A stretch of 64,000 nt of DNA from Anaerosporobacter sp031551385 (GTDB lineage Bacteria; Bacillota; Clostridia; Lachnospirales; Lachnospiraceae): the NCBI RefSeq assembly GCF_031551385.1, contig NZ_JAVBNS010000016.1, positions 49,956-113,955 on the forward strand, given 5' to 3'. Position 1 is the first letter of the stretch; every line of letters begins with the position of its first letter. A model generated the notes under the pieces. The model was given only the letters and a program-made list of their open reading frames with translations, did no database searches and was not told the DNA's origin. Positions 27,203 through 35,614 of the stretch are shown here, piece after piece. Made by a program: the position numbers and the translations under genes.

Positions 27203-27242
27203 GCATTTGGCATTTTACATTATGCCAGTAAATGCGTATACT
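27203..27242 (+). promoter_or_regulatory. Promoter with nested dyad before the ECF S-component gene
   Basis: TTTACA (27214-27219) and TATACT (27237-27242) are 17 bases apart. The box is wrapped in a dyad: GGCAT / ATGCC (27209-27213 and 27222-27226) inside GCATTT / AAATGC (27203-27208 and 27230-27235). This looks like a repressor operator over the -35 region and spacer. Confidence 0.55.
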
Positions 27243-27271
27243 ACTAAAGAATAAAAGAAAGTGGTGATAAT

Positions 27272-27889
27272 ATGAATGGAAAACAAACAACATTAAAACT
27301 AGCACAAGCTGCGTTAATGGCAGCATTATGTTATATAGGATTTCAATTTTTGCGTTTTGATATTCCTATTGGCATGGAAAAAACAGCAATACATTTTGGA
27401 AACACATTTTGTGTGTTAGGAGCACTTTTGCTTGGCGGAGTGTGGGGAGGCCTTGCAGGAGCAGTAGGAATGACAATTGCAGATTTAACATCGGATTATG
27501 TTACATACGCACCAAAAACATTTTTACTAAAATTATGTATTGGACTTATTGTAGGATTAGTTGCCCATAAGATTGCGAAGTTAAGCCAAGAGCATAACAA
27601 ATCTTATGTGATGAGATGGACAGTGATTTCAGCAGTTTCAGGTATGGTATTTAATATAGTAGCAGATCCTGTTGTAGGATACTTCTATAAGAAGTATCTG
27701 CTTGGAATGGAAGCAGATTTAGCTAAGACATTAGCGAAGATCACAGCACTTGCAACAGTAGTAAATGCACTTACCTCAGTAGTAATTGCTTCATTATTAT
27801 ATGCTGCATTAAGACCAGCATTAATCAAATCAGATTTATATGTACGAATAGGTAGAGAAAAGCAGGCAAAATCAAATATAGCAAGATAA
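27272..27889 (+). CDS. ECF transporter S component, substrate unknown
   Basis: This is the substrate-binding membrane subunit of an energy-coupling-factor importer, 205 residues with five or six hydrophobic segments. Stretches fitting the family are LAQAALMAALCYIGFQF at the N-terminus, GNTFCVLGALLLGGVWGGLAGAVGMTIADL (the small-residue helix) and, before the end, VVNALTSVVIASLLYAALRPAL. It has no ATPase or T subunit beside it, so it should share a common ECF module coded elsewhere. No riboswitch was recognised in its leader; the dyad at its promoter suggests a vitamin-responsive repressor instead. The vitamin cannot be named from sequence. Confidence 0.85.
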   Translation: MNGKQTTLKLAQAALMAALCYIGFQFLRFDIPIGMEKTAIHFGNTFCVLGALLLGGVWGGLAGAVGMTIADLTSDYVTYAPKTFLLKLCIGLIVGLVAHKIAKLSQEHNKSYVMRWTVISAVSGMVFNIVADPVVGYFYKKYLLGMEADLAKTLAKITALATVVNALTSVVIASLLYAALRPALIKSDLYVRIGREKQAKSNIAR

Positions 27890-27933
27890 TAGAACGGTCT
27901 GATTGGTGGATTTTCTATGCTCGAAGATTATAA

Positions 27934-27975
27934 AACATTGTGTACTGGTTATAATAAGTATACAGTGTTTTTTTC
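27934..27975 (+). terminator. Terminator of the ECF S-component gene
   Basis: AACATTGTGTACT (27934-27946) pairs with AGTATACAGTGTT (about 27957-27969) with two G-U pairs, and a T run follows. Confidence 0.82.
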
Positions 27976-28038
27976 TTAAACACCTATGAAATTTTATGAG
28001 TGTGAGAAAATATTACAGTTCAGATTAGATGCCATGCC

Positions 28039-28152
28039 AGCTCAGTTTACTGAGCTTCATCTCGCTGCGGCTAAGCGCCGTATGGATATGCAACAACATA
28101 TTCCTTCGCAAGCAAGCTTTCTACGGAATATGTCATTACATATCCATATGGC
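28039..28152. repeat. Structured palindromic element of unknown nature
   Basis: This non-coding stretch folds into two hairpins. The first is AGCTCAG / CTGAGCT (28039-28045, 28050-28056) with a TTTA loop. The second spans 28077-28152. Its outer stem has 14 bp (28077-28090 with 28139-28152, one G-U). A 5x5 internal loop follows, then a perfect 9-bp stem (ACATATTCC / GGAATATGT) and a 20-base apical loop. The sequence is more GC-rich than the surrounding gap, and GCTAAGCGC within it recurs inverted at 27141-27149 upstream of the ECF gene. It has no T run, so it is not a terminator. It could be a repeat-type mobile palindrome or an RNA gene. Confidence 0.6.
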
Positions 28153-28191
28153 TGAATAGTAAGAGAAATTTGTAGAAAATGAAAATTTCCT

Positions 28192-28220
28192 TTGATTTAA
28201 TTACCTAATGCGTATATAAT
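28192..28220 (+). promoter_or_regulatory. Promoter of mbl
   Basis: TTGATT (28192-28197) and a perfect TATAAT (28215-28220) are 17 bases apart, about 95 bases before the mbl start. Confidence 0.7.
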
Positions 28221-28320
28221 GATACTGAGTATATTTGGCTAGTTGAATAATGGAAAAAATCAGACAATGATTGTAAAAAATAAATTAATAGATAGGATTG
28301 GATTTGAAAGGAGATTTTGT

Positions 28321-29310
28321 ATGTTGGGTACTGATATTGGTATTGATTTAGGAACAGCAAGCGTGTTGGTCTACATCAAAGGGAAAGGCGTAGTTTTAAA
28401 AGAGCCTTCAGTTGTAGCATTCGATAGAGATACGAATAAAATTAAAGCAATTGGTGAGGAAGCGAGATTAATGCTTGGTAGAACACCAGGTAATATTGTA
28501 GCGGTTAGACCTTTAAGACAAGGTGTTATTTCTGATTATACAGTAACAGAAAAGATGTTAAAGTATTTCATTCAAAAGGCAGTTGGAAAGCAACGTTTTA
28601 GAAAACCTAGAATTAGCGTTTGTGTACCTAGCCAAGTAACGGAAGTTGAGAAGAAAGCAGTAGAAGATGCAACATACCAAGCAGGTGCTAGAGATGTTGC
28701 TATTATAGAAGAACCGATTGCTGCAGCAATTGGTGCTGGTATCGATATTGCAAGACCATGTGGTAACATGATTGTTGATATCGGTGGTGGTACTACTGAT
28801 ATTGCAGTTATCTCATTAGGAGGTACTGTAGTTAGTACATCAATTAAGATTGCAGGTGATGACTTTGATGAAGCAATCGTGCGTTATATGCGTAAAAAAC
28901 ATAATCTATTAATTGGTGAAAGAACAGCAGAGGATATTAAGATTAAAATTGGTTCTGCATACAGAAGACCAGAAGTAGCTACATTAGATGTTCGTGGACG
29001 TAACCTAGTAACAGGCCTTCCAAAGACAATTACTGTTACATCTGATGAAACGGAAGAAGCTTTAAAAGAAACTACTTCACAAATCGTTGAAGCAGTACAC
29101 AGTGTATTAGAAAAAACGCCACCAGAATTAGCAGCCGATATTGCAGATCGTGGTATTGTACTAACTGGCGGGGGTTGTCTATTATACGGTTTAGAGCAAC
29201 TTATTGAAGAAAAGACAGGAATTAATACAATGACAGCAGAAGAGCCAATGACAGCTGTTGCAATCGGAACAGGAAAATTCGTTGAATTCTTAAGCGGTAA
29301 AAGAGACTAG
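28321..29310 (+). CDS. mbl: MreB/Mbl family rod-shape actin homologue
   Basis: This is a bacterial actin that guides lateral cell-wall synthesis. From ATG 28321 (AAAGGAG at 8 bases) it has 329 residues, the usual size; a longer frame to 28243 is unsupported. Phosphate loop 1 is GIDLGTASVLVYIKGKG, followed by PSVVAFD. Phosphate loop 2 is IVDIGGGTTDIAVISLGG, and the adenosine motif is GIVLTGGGCLLYGLEQL. I favour the Mbl name over MreB because no mreC or mreD follows and, as in Bacillus (mbl-flhO-flhP), two flagellar rod genes come next. The MreB/Mbl choice is an inference from context. Confidence 0.92.
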   Translation: MLGTDIGIDLGTASVLVYIKGKGVVLKEPSVVAFDRDTNKIKAIGEEARLMLGRTPGNIVAVRPLRQGVISDYTVTEKMLKYFIQKAVGKQRFRKPRISVCVPSQVTEVEKKAVEDATYQAGARDVAIIEEPIAAAIGAGIDIARPCGNMIVDIGGGTTDIAVISLGGTVVSTSIKIAGDDFDEAIVRYMRKKHNLLIGERTAEDIKIKIGSAYRRPEVATLDVRGRNLVTGLPKTITVTSDETEEALKETTSQIVEAVHSVLEKTPPELAADIADRGIVLTGGGCLLYGLEQLIEEKTGINTMTAEEPMTAVAIGTGKFVEFLSGKRD

Positions 29311-29312
29311 AT

Positions 29313-29358
29313 AATAAGATTCACATTCTTTCTTCGAGATAAGAATGTGGATCTTATT
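29313..29358 (+). other. 18-bp hairpin between mbl and flgF-like gene
   Basis: Arms 29313-29330 and 29341-29358 pair over 18 bp with one G-U and a 10-base loop. No T run follows, so it may be an RNA-processing or stability hairpin, or a weak terminator. Confidence 0.55.
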
Positions 29359-29387
29359 GGTATCTCAAAAATAGATAATATGTACTA

Positions 29388-29415
29388 TAAAGTAATCCTG
29401 AAATTATGACGAAAT
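29388..29415 (+). promoter_or_regulatory. Possible sigma-28 type flagellar promoter
   Basis: TAAA (29388-29391) followed after 16 bases by GACGAAAT resembles the flagellar sigma factor consensus (TAAA, 15 bases, GCCGATAA) but with a one-base longer spacer and mismatches. It lies in the right place before the rod genes. Confidence 0.25.
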
Positions 29416-29469
29416 ATGTGTTAGGGATTAGTGTGTGGATTATAGATTTACAATAGGAGGTATAAGGGT

Positions 29470-30243
29470 TTGGTTAGAGCACTATATACTGCTTATACAG
29501 GAATGATTAATGAGCAGAAACGATTGGATACAATAAGTAATAATTTAGCGAATTCCGCTACAATTGGTTATAAGAAAGAAAGCGTAACAAGTCAAGCATT
29601 TGAAGAAGCGTTGACAATAAAAATTAATGATGCATCGGAAGCTTATACCAATAGACCTATTGGAACAATGAGTTTAGGAGTAAAGCTTGGAGAGTATTAT
29701 ACAGACTATACGCAAGGTTCATTCCGTGAAACAGGGAATACATATGATTTAGCGATTGAAGGCAATGGATTTTTTACTGTAGCAGTAGCAGATCGAAACG
29801 GAAATGAGACGATTCAATATACAAGAGATGGATCGTTCAAGATGACACAAGATGGATACTTGGTTGATGCATACGGAAATCATCTTCAAGGTGATGGCGG
29901 AGACATTCAGATACCTACAGATGCACAGTCTGTAACGATTGAGCTTGATGGTACAGTTTATGCAGATCAAGAATATGTTGGGAAATTAACAATAACAGAT
30001 TTTGAAGATTATTCTTATCTTAAAAAAGCTGGAGATAATTATTATAAACCTGTTGATGGCGCAGAACAAAAAGATAGTGCTGGTGTAGTAAGACAAGGCT
30101 ATACAGAGCAGTCTAATGTAAATGTTATTTCAGAGATGGTTAGTTTGATTAATATTACAAGAGCATATGAAGCTGGTCAGAAAGTAATTAAGACACAAGA
30201 TCAATTACTTGATCAAGCAGTTAATCAAATTGGTAAAGTATAA
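29470..30243 (+). CDS. flhO: Flagellar basal-body rod protein, FlgF/FlhO-like
   Basis: This is a flagellar rod/hook family protein of 257 residues. The N-terminal flg_bb_rod motif is visible as LYTAYTGMINEQKRLDTISNNLANS. A middle beta domain contains YDLAIEGNGFFTV and YTRDGSFKMTQDGYLVD. The C-terminal heptad motif is QSNVNVISEMVSLINITRAYEAGQK followed by TQDQLLDQAVNQIG. It starts at TTG 29470 with AGGAGG nine bases before it. The position after mbl matches FlhO of Bacillus. It should assemble in the proximal or distal rod outside the membrane; no signal peptide, as expected for flagellar type III export. Confidence 0.9.
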   Translation: MVRALYTAYTGMINEQKRLDTISNNLANSATIGYKKESVTSQAFEEALTIKINDASEAYTNRPIGTMSLGVKLGEYYTDYTQGSFRETGNTYDLAIEGNGFFTVAVADRNGNETIQYTRDGSFKMTQDGYLVDAYGNHLQGDGGDIQIPTDAQSVTIELDGTVYADQEYVGKLTITDFEDYSYLKKAGDNYYKPVDGAEQKDSAGVVRQGYTEQSNVNVISEMVSLINITRAYEAGQKVIKTQDQLLDQAVNQIGKV

Positions 30244-30294
30244 TAGGTTAGGGAAACGATAAATTATTAATGATGAAGAAAGAGGTGCTCGATT

Positions 30295-31107
30295 ATGATG
30301 CGTTCTTTATGGACAGCAGCGTCTGGTATGATTTCACAACAGACGAATGTTGATACAATTGCGAATAACTTAGCAAATGTTAATACGGTTGGTTATAAAA
30401 AAGAGTCAGCAGAATTTAAAACATTGTTATACCAAACAATTCAAGAAAAAACAACAGATAACAATGGTGATCCAAAACCAACATCTGCACAAGTAGGTTT
30501 AGGTGTGCGTAATTCAGCGATTACAACACACTATACACAAGGATCAATGTTAGAGACAGGTAATACATATGACTTTGCTCTTCAAGGATCAGGATTCTTT
30601 ATGGTTCAGATGGCAGATGGTTCAGTTGGGTATACAAGAAGTGGATCATTTAATTTAGCAGTTGGAACGGAAGGTATGGTTCTTGCTACTTCAAATGGTA
30701 ATCCAGTACTTGATACGACAGGTAATGCAATTGTACTTGATTCAAAGTATGATACTTCTAAAATAACAATTGATGCAAATGGAACTCTTTGCTACCCAGA
30801 TGATTCGGGAAATGCACAATCAATTGGCATTACGATTGGTGTTGCACAATTTAGCAATCCAGCAGGATTACTTAAAACATCAGATAGTATTTTGAAAGAA
30901 ACAGACGCTTCTGGTGAAGCAGTTTGGGGAGTGAATACAGTAAAAGGTTCTAACGTATCTATGAAACAAGGATATTTAGAAGGTTCTAATGTACAAACAG
31001 CAGATGAAATGGTAAATCTGATTGTAGCACAAAGAGCATATGAGATGAACTCTAAGATTATTACAGCATCGGATGAGATGTTACAACAAGCAAATAACCT
31101 TAGATAG
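30295..31107 (+). CDS. flhP: Flagellar distal rod protein, FlgG/FlhP-like
   Basis: This second rod protein has 270 residues and the same plan. The N-terminal motif is LWTAASGMISQQTNVDTIANNLANVNTVGY, shown here in outline. The middle domain has DFALQGSGFFMV and GYTRSGSFNL. The C-terminus is SNVQTADEMVNLIVAQRAYEMNSK followed by ASDEMLQQANNLR, typical of FlgG. Its close spacing (51 bases) to the preceding gene indicates one operon. It is the FlhP equivalent by position and should form the distal rod that carries the hook. Confidence 0.92.
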   Translation: MMRSLWTAASGMISQQTNVDTIANNLANVNTVGYKKESAEFKTLLYQTIQEKTTDNNGDPKPTSAQVGLGVRNSAITTHYTQGSMLETGNTYDFALQGSGFFMVQMADGSVGYTRSGSFNLAVGTEGMVLATSNGNPVLDTTGNAIVLDSKYDTSKITIDANGTLCYPDDSGNAQSIGITIGVAQFSNPAGLLKTSDSILKETDASGEAVWGVNTVKGSNVSMKQGYLEGSNVQTADEMVNLIVAQRAYEMNSKIITASDEMLQQANNLR

Positions 31108-31143
31108 TTATAGCAATCTCCAAACATAGAAAGGAGAATTACG

Positions 31144-31482
31144 ATGGCAATCGATTCCTTAGCAGCATATAGTAGCACGGTATCAGAACTTAATAAACAA
31201 AATACGCAAGCTACGCAATTAAAAAGCAAATTAAATAATACAAGCGTTTCTACAGCAACAGATGATGAGCTTATGGAAGTTTGTAAAGACTTTGAGCAAT
31301 ATCTTGTAGAGCAAGTATTCAAATCAATGAAGACAAGCTTAGTTCCTAAAAGTGAAGATGACGAAAATGAATATGTACAATACTTTGGGGATTCATTATA
31401 TCAAGAGTATGCAAAAAACATGAGTGAGACAGGTGGATTAGGAATTGCTCAGATGTTATATGAATCAATGAAACGTCAATAG
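31144..31482 (+). CDS. Rod-binding protein, FlgJ N-terminal-like
   Basis: This 112-residue protein matches the rod-binding domain found in FlgJ, without the muramidase domain that FlgJ carries in proteobacteria. The conserved part is residues 40-110, with CKDFEQYLVEQVFKSMK, YFGDSLYQEYAKNM and GGLGIAQMLYESM. It probably caps the growing rod. AGGAG lies before ATG 31144. It closes the mbl-flhO-flhP unit and has a terminator right after it. A separate peptidoglycan hydrolase must open the wall; the NlpC/P60 protein at 41484 is secreted but not linked. Confidence 0.85.
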   Translation: MAIDSLAAYSSTVSELNKQNTQATQLKSKLNNTSVSTATDDELMEVCKDFEQYLVEQVFKSMKTSLVPKSEDDENEYVQYFGDSLYQEYAKNMSETGGLGIAQMLYESMKRQ

Positions 31483-31492
31483 ATGAAAAGAG

Positions 31493-31535
31493 TGCTGTTA
31501 TGCTTACAGATTCCTGTAGCGTAATAGCATTTTTT
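31493..31535 (+). terminator. Terminator of the flagellar rod operon
   Basis: TGCTGTTATGCTTACAG pairs with CTGTAGCGTAATAGCA (one bulge, two G-U), followed by six T. Confidence 0.85.
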
Positions 31536-31600
31536 GGTTATCGTATTATGATAAGTCAGTCCTATAAAGTAAAAAGAATTTCATGCAGGAGGAGTAACAA

Positions 31601-33820
31601 TTGGCTGAGACAATTCGGGGTTATGTTGAGAAAATAGTATATCGCAATCAAGAGAATGGTTATACTGTGCTCGGCTTAACTGGAGAGGATGACGATATAA
31701 CATGTGTAGGGAGTTTTCCGTTTATTAATGAAGGAGAATATGTAGAATTACATGGTAATTATATCTCGCATCAAATATATGGAGATCAATTTCAAGTACA
31801 AAACTATGAAATAAAAGAGCCGGAAGATATGATGTCAATAGAACGTTACCTTGGATCAGGAGCGATTAAAGGAATTGGTGTTGCATTGGCGGCTAGAATT
31901 GTACGTAAGTTTAAAGAAGAGACATTTCGAATAATAGAACAAGAACCAGAGCGATTAGCAGAGGTAAAAGGAATAAGTATAGCCAAAGCGCAAGAAATAG
32001 GTACGCAATTTGAAGATAAGAAAGAATTACGTGATGCAATGTTGTTCTTGCAAAAGTATGGAATAACGAATAATTTGGCAGTTAAGATATATAAGCAGTA
32101 TGGAAGTCGCATGTATGAAGTGATAAAAGAAAACCCATACAAATTAGCAGATGATATTAATGGAGTGGGTTTCCGAATTGCAGATGAAATTGCTGCAAAG
32201 GTAGGAATTGGTGGGGATGCAGAATTCCGTATAAAAGCAGGTGTGTTGTATGTGTTATTGCAAGCGTCACAATCGGGAAATGTATATTTGCCAATGGATT
32301 CGTTGATTGCTAAAACGGCTCAGATGTTAATAATAGAACCAGATAGAATTGAAGACCATATTATGGATATGGTAATTGATAAAAAGGTAATGATTAAAGA
32401 GATTGATGATAGAAAAGTCGTTTATAGCACATATTTTTATTATACAGAATTAAATGTAGCACGTATGCTTCATGATTTGAATGAATCTTACGATGTGGCT
32501 GTGAATGAGATGATAGGCAGAGTAAAAAAAATTGAAAAGGCAGAGAAAATCGAATTAGACGAGATGCAAAGAGATGCTGTAGTAGAGGCAGTACGTAACG
32601 GCGTATTAGTAATAACAGGTGGACCGGGTACAGGTAAGACAACTACGATTAATACGATTATTAGATTCTTTGAAGCAGAGGGTCTTGATTTCCTTTTGGC
32701 AGCTCCGACTGGGCGTGCAGCAAAGAGAATGAGCGAAACAACGGGATATGAAGCGCAGACAATTCATCGATTATTAGAACTGTCAGGAGCACCAGATGAT
32801 TCGAACACAAAATTGAATTTTGAGAGAAATGAAGAGAATCCATTAGAGGCAGATGCAATAATTATAGATGAGATGTCTATGGTAGATATCAGTTTGATGA
32901 ATGCATTGTTGCGAGCGATTACAGTAGGAACGAGAGTGATTTTAGTAGGTGATGTAAATCAGCTCCCTTCTGTAGGCCCTGGAAATGTATTGAAAGATAT
33001 TATTAACGCAAATACATTTCATGTTGTTAAATTAAATAAGATTTTTAGACAGGCAACAGAGAGCGATATTATTGTCAATGCTCATAAGATTAATAATGGA
33101 GAACCAATTACACTTGATAATAAGAGTAAAGATTTCTTTATGTTAAAGAGGGATGATGTTACTGTAATTATACAAGTAATGCTTACACTAATTAAATATA
33201 AGATGCCGAAGTATGTCAATGCAAAACCATATGATATTCAGGTATTAACTCCAATGAGAAAAGGGGAACTAGGAGTGGAGCGACTTAATCAAGTATTACA
33301 GATGTATCTTAATCCAGCAGAGACAGGTAAGCGTGAGAAAGAAGTGTCGGGGCGTATCTTCCGAGAGGGAGACAAGGTAATGCAGATTAAGAATAACTAT
33401 CAAATCGAATGGGAATGCAAGAGCCAATTCGGTTTAAGCTTTGAAAAAGGAACTGGAGTGTTTAATGGAGACACAGGAATAATTAAGGAGATAAATCTGT
33501 TCTCAGAAATTATAACGGTTGTATTTGATGAGATTCGATATGTAGAATATTCGTTTCAACAAGTTGATGAACTGGAGCTTGCTTATGCAATTACAATTCA
33601 TAAATCGCAAGGAAGTGAATATCCAGCAGTTATTATTCCTGTACTATCAGGACCTAAGATGCTATTACATCGAAATCTACTGTATACAGCGGTTACAAGA
33701 GCAAAAAGTTGTGTGACATTAGTAGGAAGTAGCGCGGTTGTGCAATCTATGATTGATAATGTAAGCGAGCAGGAACGATATACAAGTTTGGATATAAGAT
33801 TAAAAGAGGTTATGAATTAG
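31601..33820 (+). CDS. recD2: RecD2-type ATP-dependent DNA helicase
   Basis: This is a superfamily 1B 5'-to-3' DNA helicase of 739 residues, the stand-alone RecD2 form (no recB or recC here). The N-terminal region holds an OB-like segment (MAETIRGYVEKIVYRNQENG), then tandem helix-hairpin-helix motifs (GIGVALAARIVRKF and ISIAKAQEIG). Walker A is GGPGTGKTTTINTI near residue 340, Walker B is IIDEMSMVD, and motif III is GDVNQLPSVGPG. The C-terminal motif VI is YTAVTRAKSCVTLVGS, with the SH3-like hairpin between motifs IV and V. It starts at TTG 31601 after AGGAGGAG. Such enzymes act in recombination and mismatch processing. Confidence 0.95.
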   Translation: MAETIRGYVEKIVYRNQENGYTVLGLTGEDDDITCVGSFPFINEGEYVELHGNYISHQIYGDQFQVQNYEIKEPEDMMSIERYLGSGAIKGIGVALAARIVRKFKEETFRIIEQEPERLAEVKGISIAKAQEIGTQFEDKKELRDAMLFLQKYGITNNLAVKIYKQYGSRMYEVIKENPYKLADDINGVGFRIADEIAAKVGIGGDAEFRIKAGVLYVLLQASQSGNVYLPMDSLIAKTAQMLIIEPDRIEDHIMDMVIDKKVMIKEIDDRKVVYSTYFYYTELNVARMLHDLNESYDVAVNEMIGRVKKIEKAEKIELDEMQRDAVVEAVRNGVLVITGGPGTGKTTTINTIIRFFEAEGLDFLLAAPTGRAAKRMSETTGYEAQTIHRLLELSGAPDDSNTKLNFERNEENPLEADAIIIDEMSMVDISLMNALLRAITVGTRVILVGDVNQLPSVGPGNVLKDIINANTFHVVKLNKIFRQATESDIIVNAHKINNGEPITLDNKSKDFFMLKRDDVTVIIQVMLTLIKYKMPKYVNAKPYDIQVLTPMRKGELGVERLNQVLQMYLNPAETGKREKEVSGRIFREGDKVMQIKNNYQIEWECKSQFGLSFEKGTGVFNGDTGIIKEINLFSEIITVVFDEIRYVEYSFQQVDELELAYAITIHKSQGSEYPAVIIPVLSGPKMLLHRNLLYTAVTRAKSCVTLVGSSAVVQSMIDNVSEQERYTSLDIRLKEVMN

Positions 33821-33871
33821 AAATTCGATATAAAAAACAACTGAAGTTATTTGTAAAAAAACATTTTTATG

Positions 33872-33900
33872 GTGCATTATCATACTTTATGTTGTATAAT
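33872..33900 (+). promoter_or_regulatory. Promoter of the comFC operon
   Basis: GTGCAT (33872-33877) and a perfect TATAAT (33895-33900) are 17 bases apart. It should drive comFC-yvyF-cheX-cheY. Confidence 0.55.
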
Positions 33901-33941
33901 ATAGATACATTCTTAAGTAAAATTTGAGGGGGAAATAGATT

Positions 33942-34649
33942 ATTCGTATACTAGATTACTTGTATCCGAGTCGTTGTCCTGTGTGCGGGAATATTGTAAC
34001 ACCAAGACAACAGATGGTTTGTATGGGATGTGCCAATACATTTCATGTAATAAAAAATCCTAAGTGTTTGAAGTGTGGTAAACCATTAGAACAGGAAGAA
34101 CAAGAATATTGCTTTGATTGTACGAGACAGACTTTTCATTTTAATAGAGGGATGGCATTGTGGGTCTATGATGAAAAGGTCAAAAAATCAATTGCGAACT
34201 TCAAATTTCATAACAGACGAGAATATAGCAAGTATTATGTTCAAGAACTATTGAATTATTATAGAGAAGAAATAATAAAGACTGCACCAGATATATTAGT
34301 TCCAGTGCCTTTGCATAAATCCAAGTTAAAAGAGAGAGGATTTAATCAAGCATATCTGCTGGCACAAGGAATAAGCAAGAGTGTAGGGATTCCGGTTGTT
34401 GAGAATTATTTAATACGTTCTCATAAAACAAAAGCACAAAAGAGATTAGATAATCGAGAAAGAGCAAATAACTTGCATGGTGCATTTGCCCTAAATTCAA
34501 GTTATAGTGAAATAATATTTAATAAAATCATGTTAATTGACGATATATATACGACAGGTAGTACAATAGATGCATGCGCAGAAGTACTATTGCAAGTCGG
34601 AGTGAAAGAGATATATTTCTTAAGTTTGAGTATAGGAAGAGGTTTTTAG
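33942..34649 (+). CDS. comFC: ComF/GntX family phosphoribosyltransferase-like protein
   Basis: This protein matches the ComFC family, linked to DNA uptake and recombination. An N-terminal zinc-ribbon contains CPVCG, CMGC, CLKCG and CFDC. The C-terminal half is a type I phosphoribosyltransferase-like fold with VPVPLHKSKLKERGFNQ and the PRPP loop LIDDIYTTGSTIDAC. The family normally begins with a leucine-rich stretch such as LLDLLYP just before CPVC; here IRILDYLYPSRCPVCG is reached only if translation starts at ATT 33942 (or 33939). The strong GAGGGGG site fits ATT spacing, while the first conventional start (TTG 33960) is 27 bases from it. The start is thus unusual and unsettled. Confidence 0.87.
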   Translation: MRILDYLYPSRCPVCGNIVTPRQQMVCMGCANTFHVIKNPKCLKCGKPLEQEEQEYCFDCTRQTFHFNRGMALWVYDEKVKKSIANFKFHNRREYSKYYVQELLNYYREEIIKTAPDILVPVPLHKSKLKERGFNQAYLLAQGISKSVGIPVVENYLIRSHKTKAQKRLDNRERANNLHGAFALNSSYSEIIFNKIMLIDDIYTTGSTIDACAEVLLQVGVKEIYFLSLSIGRGF

Positions 34650-34659
34650 GAGGGATAAC

Positions 34660-35067
34660 ATGGATGTAAGAAACTGCAAGGATTGTGGAAAACTGTTTAA
34701 CTATATTGGGGGAATGCCTTTGTGCCAAGCCTGCTTGAAGAGATTAGATGATAAATTTGTTCAAGTAAAAGCATATATTTATGATCATCCAGGAGCAGGA
34801 GTGAATGAAGTTGCAGAAGAAAATGATGTAACGGCATCACAGATTCGTAAATGGATTAGAGAAGAAAGATTAGCGTTCTCTGATGATTCACCAATAGGGC
34901 TTGCTTGCGAGTCATGCGGAGAAATTATTAAAACTGGTCGTTTTTGTAAGAAATGTAAGGATAAAATGGCAAATAACTTAGGAAACTTATATCAAGAGAA
35001 AGTTAGTGAACCACAAGTGAAGAAAGATCCTCGTGATAGAGCAAAGATGCGTTTCCTAGACAACTAA
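34660..35067 (+). CDS. yvyF: YvyF-type flagellar operon protein
   Basis: This 135-residue protein resembles the flagellar operon protein YvyF. An N-terminal zinc-binding segment has CKDCGKLFNYIGGMPLCQAC. A helix-turn-helix-like middle follows (VNEVAEENDVTASQIRKWIREERL), and a second zinc pair (CESCGEIIKTGRFCKKC) comes near residue 90. In Bacillus yvyF lies between comFC and flgM; the comFC side is conserved here. AGGAGGG lies before ATG 34660. Its molecular role is uncertain, probably regulation of flagellar expression. Confidence 0.87.
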   Translation: MDVRNCKDCGKLFNYIGGMPLCQACLKRLDDKFVQVKAYIYDHPGAGVNEVAEENDVTASQIRKWIREERLAFSDDSPIGLACESCGEIIKTGRFCKKCKDKMANNLGNLYQEKVSEPQVKKDPRDRAKMRFLDN

Positions 35068-35098
35068 AAAGTGGTATAGGCAAGGAGGGAAGGCTTTA

Positions 35099-35575
35099 AT
35101 GGGTCAGATGACATTGGACGTTGGTGAGTTGTTTATTAGCAAATATAAAGAGTTGACAGTTTCTATGTCAAATATTGAACTTGAAGAGGTGTTACCATTT
35201 GAACTAGATGGAACTTATATCTTGGGAAAGGTTGAGACAAAGCCGAATGCACCATATGGCTTGGTGTTGTATTGCTATATGTCGGAAGGATTAGTAAAGC
35301 AGATTGTTAGCGGCATGAGCAATGGAAAAGTTAGTTCACGTAGTGATACGATATTGTATATAACAGAGTATATTAATATCGTTGGTGGACGAGCAGTTTC
35401 TGGAATTAATAATTTTATAGGACAGTCAGTTCGATTTTCAATTCCAGAAATTACAGAGGGGATAGTAGCGATTGGCGATGTAGTCGAGGATTATAAAACT
35501 ACGACAAGTGCCTTTTTTAAAAGTAATTATGGGGAAATGATTTTAAAAGTTGCTTATACAATTGACGAAGGTTAA
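35099..35575 (+). CDS. cheX: CheX-type CheY-P phosphatase family protein
   Basis: This is a 158-residue protein of the CheC/CheX family, which dephosphorylates CheY-P. The signature E-x2-N-x2-GG is present as TEYINIVGGRAVSGINNFIG; the Glu and Asn are the catalytic pair in CheX. A second typical stretch is ITEGIVAIGDVV. AAGGAGG precedes ATG 35099. The CheY-like gene next door is the natural substrate. FlgM, which follows yvyF in Bacillus, is absent at this position. CheC is less likely, because a single E/N motif rather than two is seen. Confidence 0.75.
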   Translation: MGQMTLDVGELFISKYKELTVSMSNIELEEVLPFELDGTYILGKVETKPNAPYGLVLYCYMSEGLVKQIVSGMSNGKVSSRSDTILYITEYINIVGGRAVSGINNFIGQSVRFSIPEITEGIVAIGDVVEDYKTTTSAFFKSNYGEMILKVAYTIDEG

Positions 35576-35614
35576 AAACTAGCAAAGAGTGTAACTTAAA
35601 AGGAGGTAACTACC

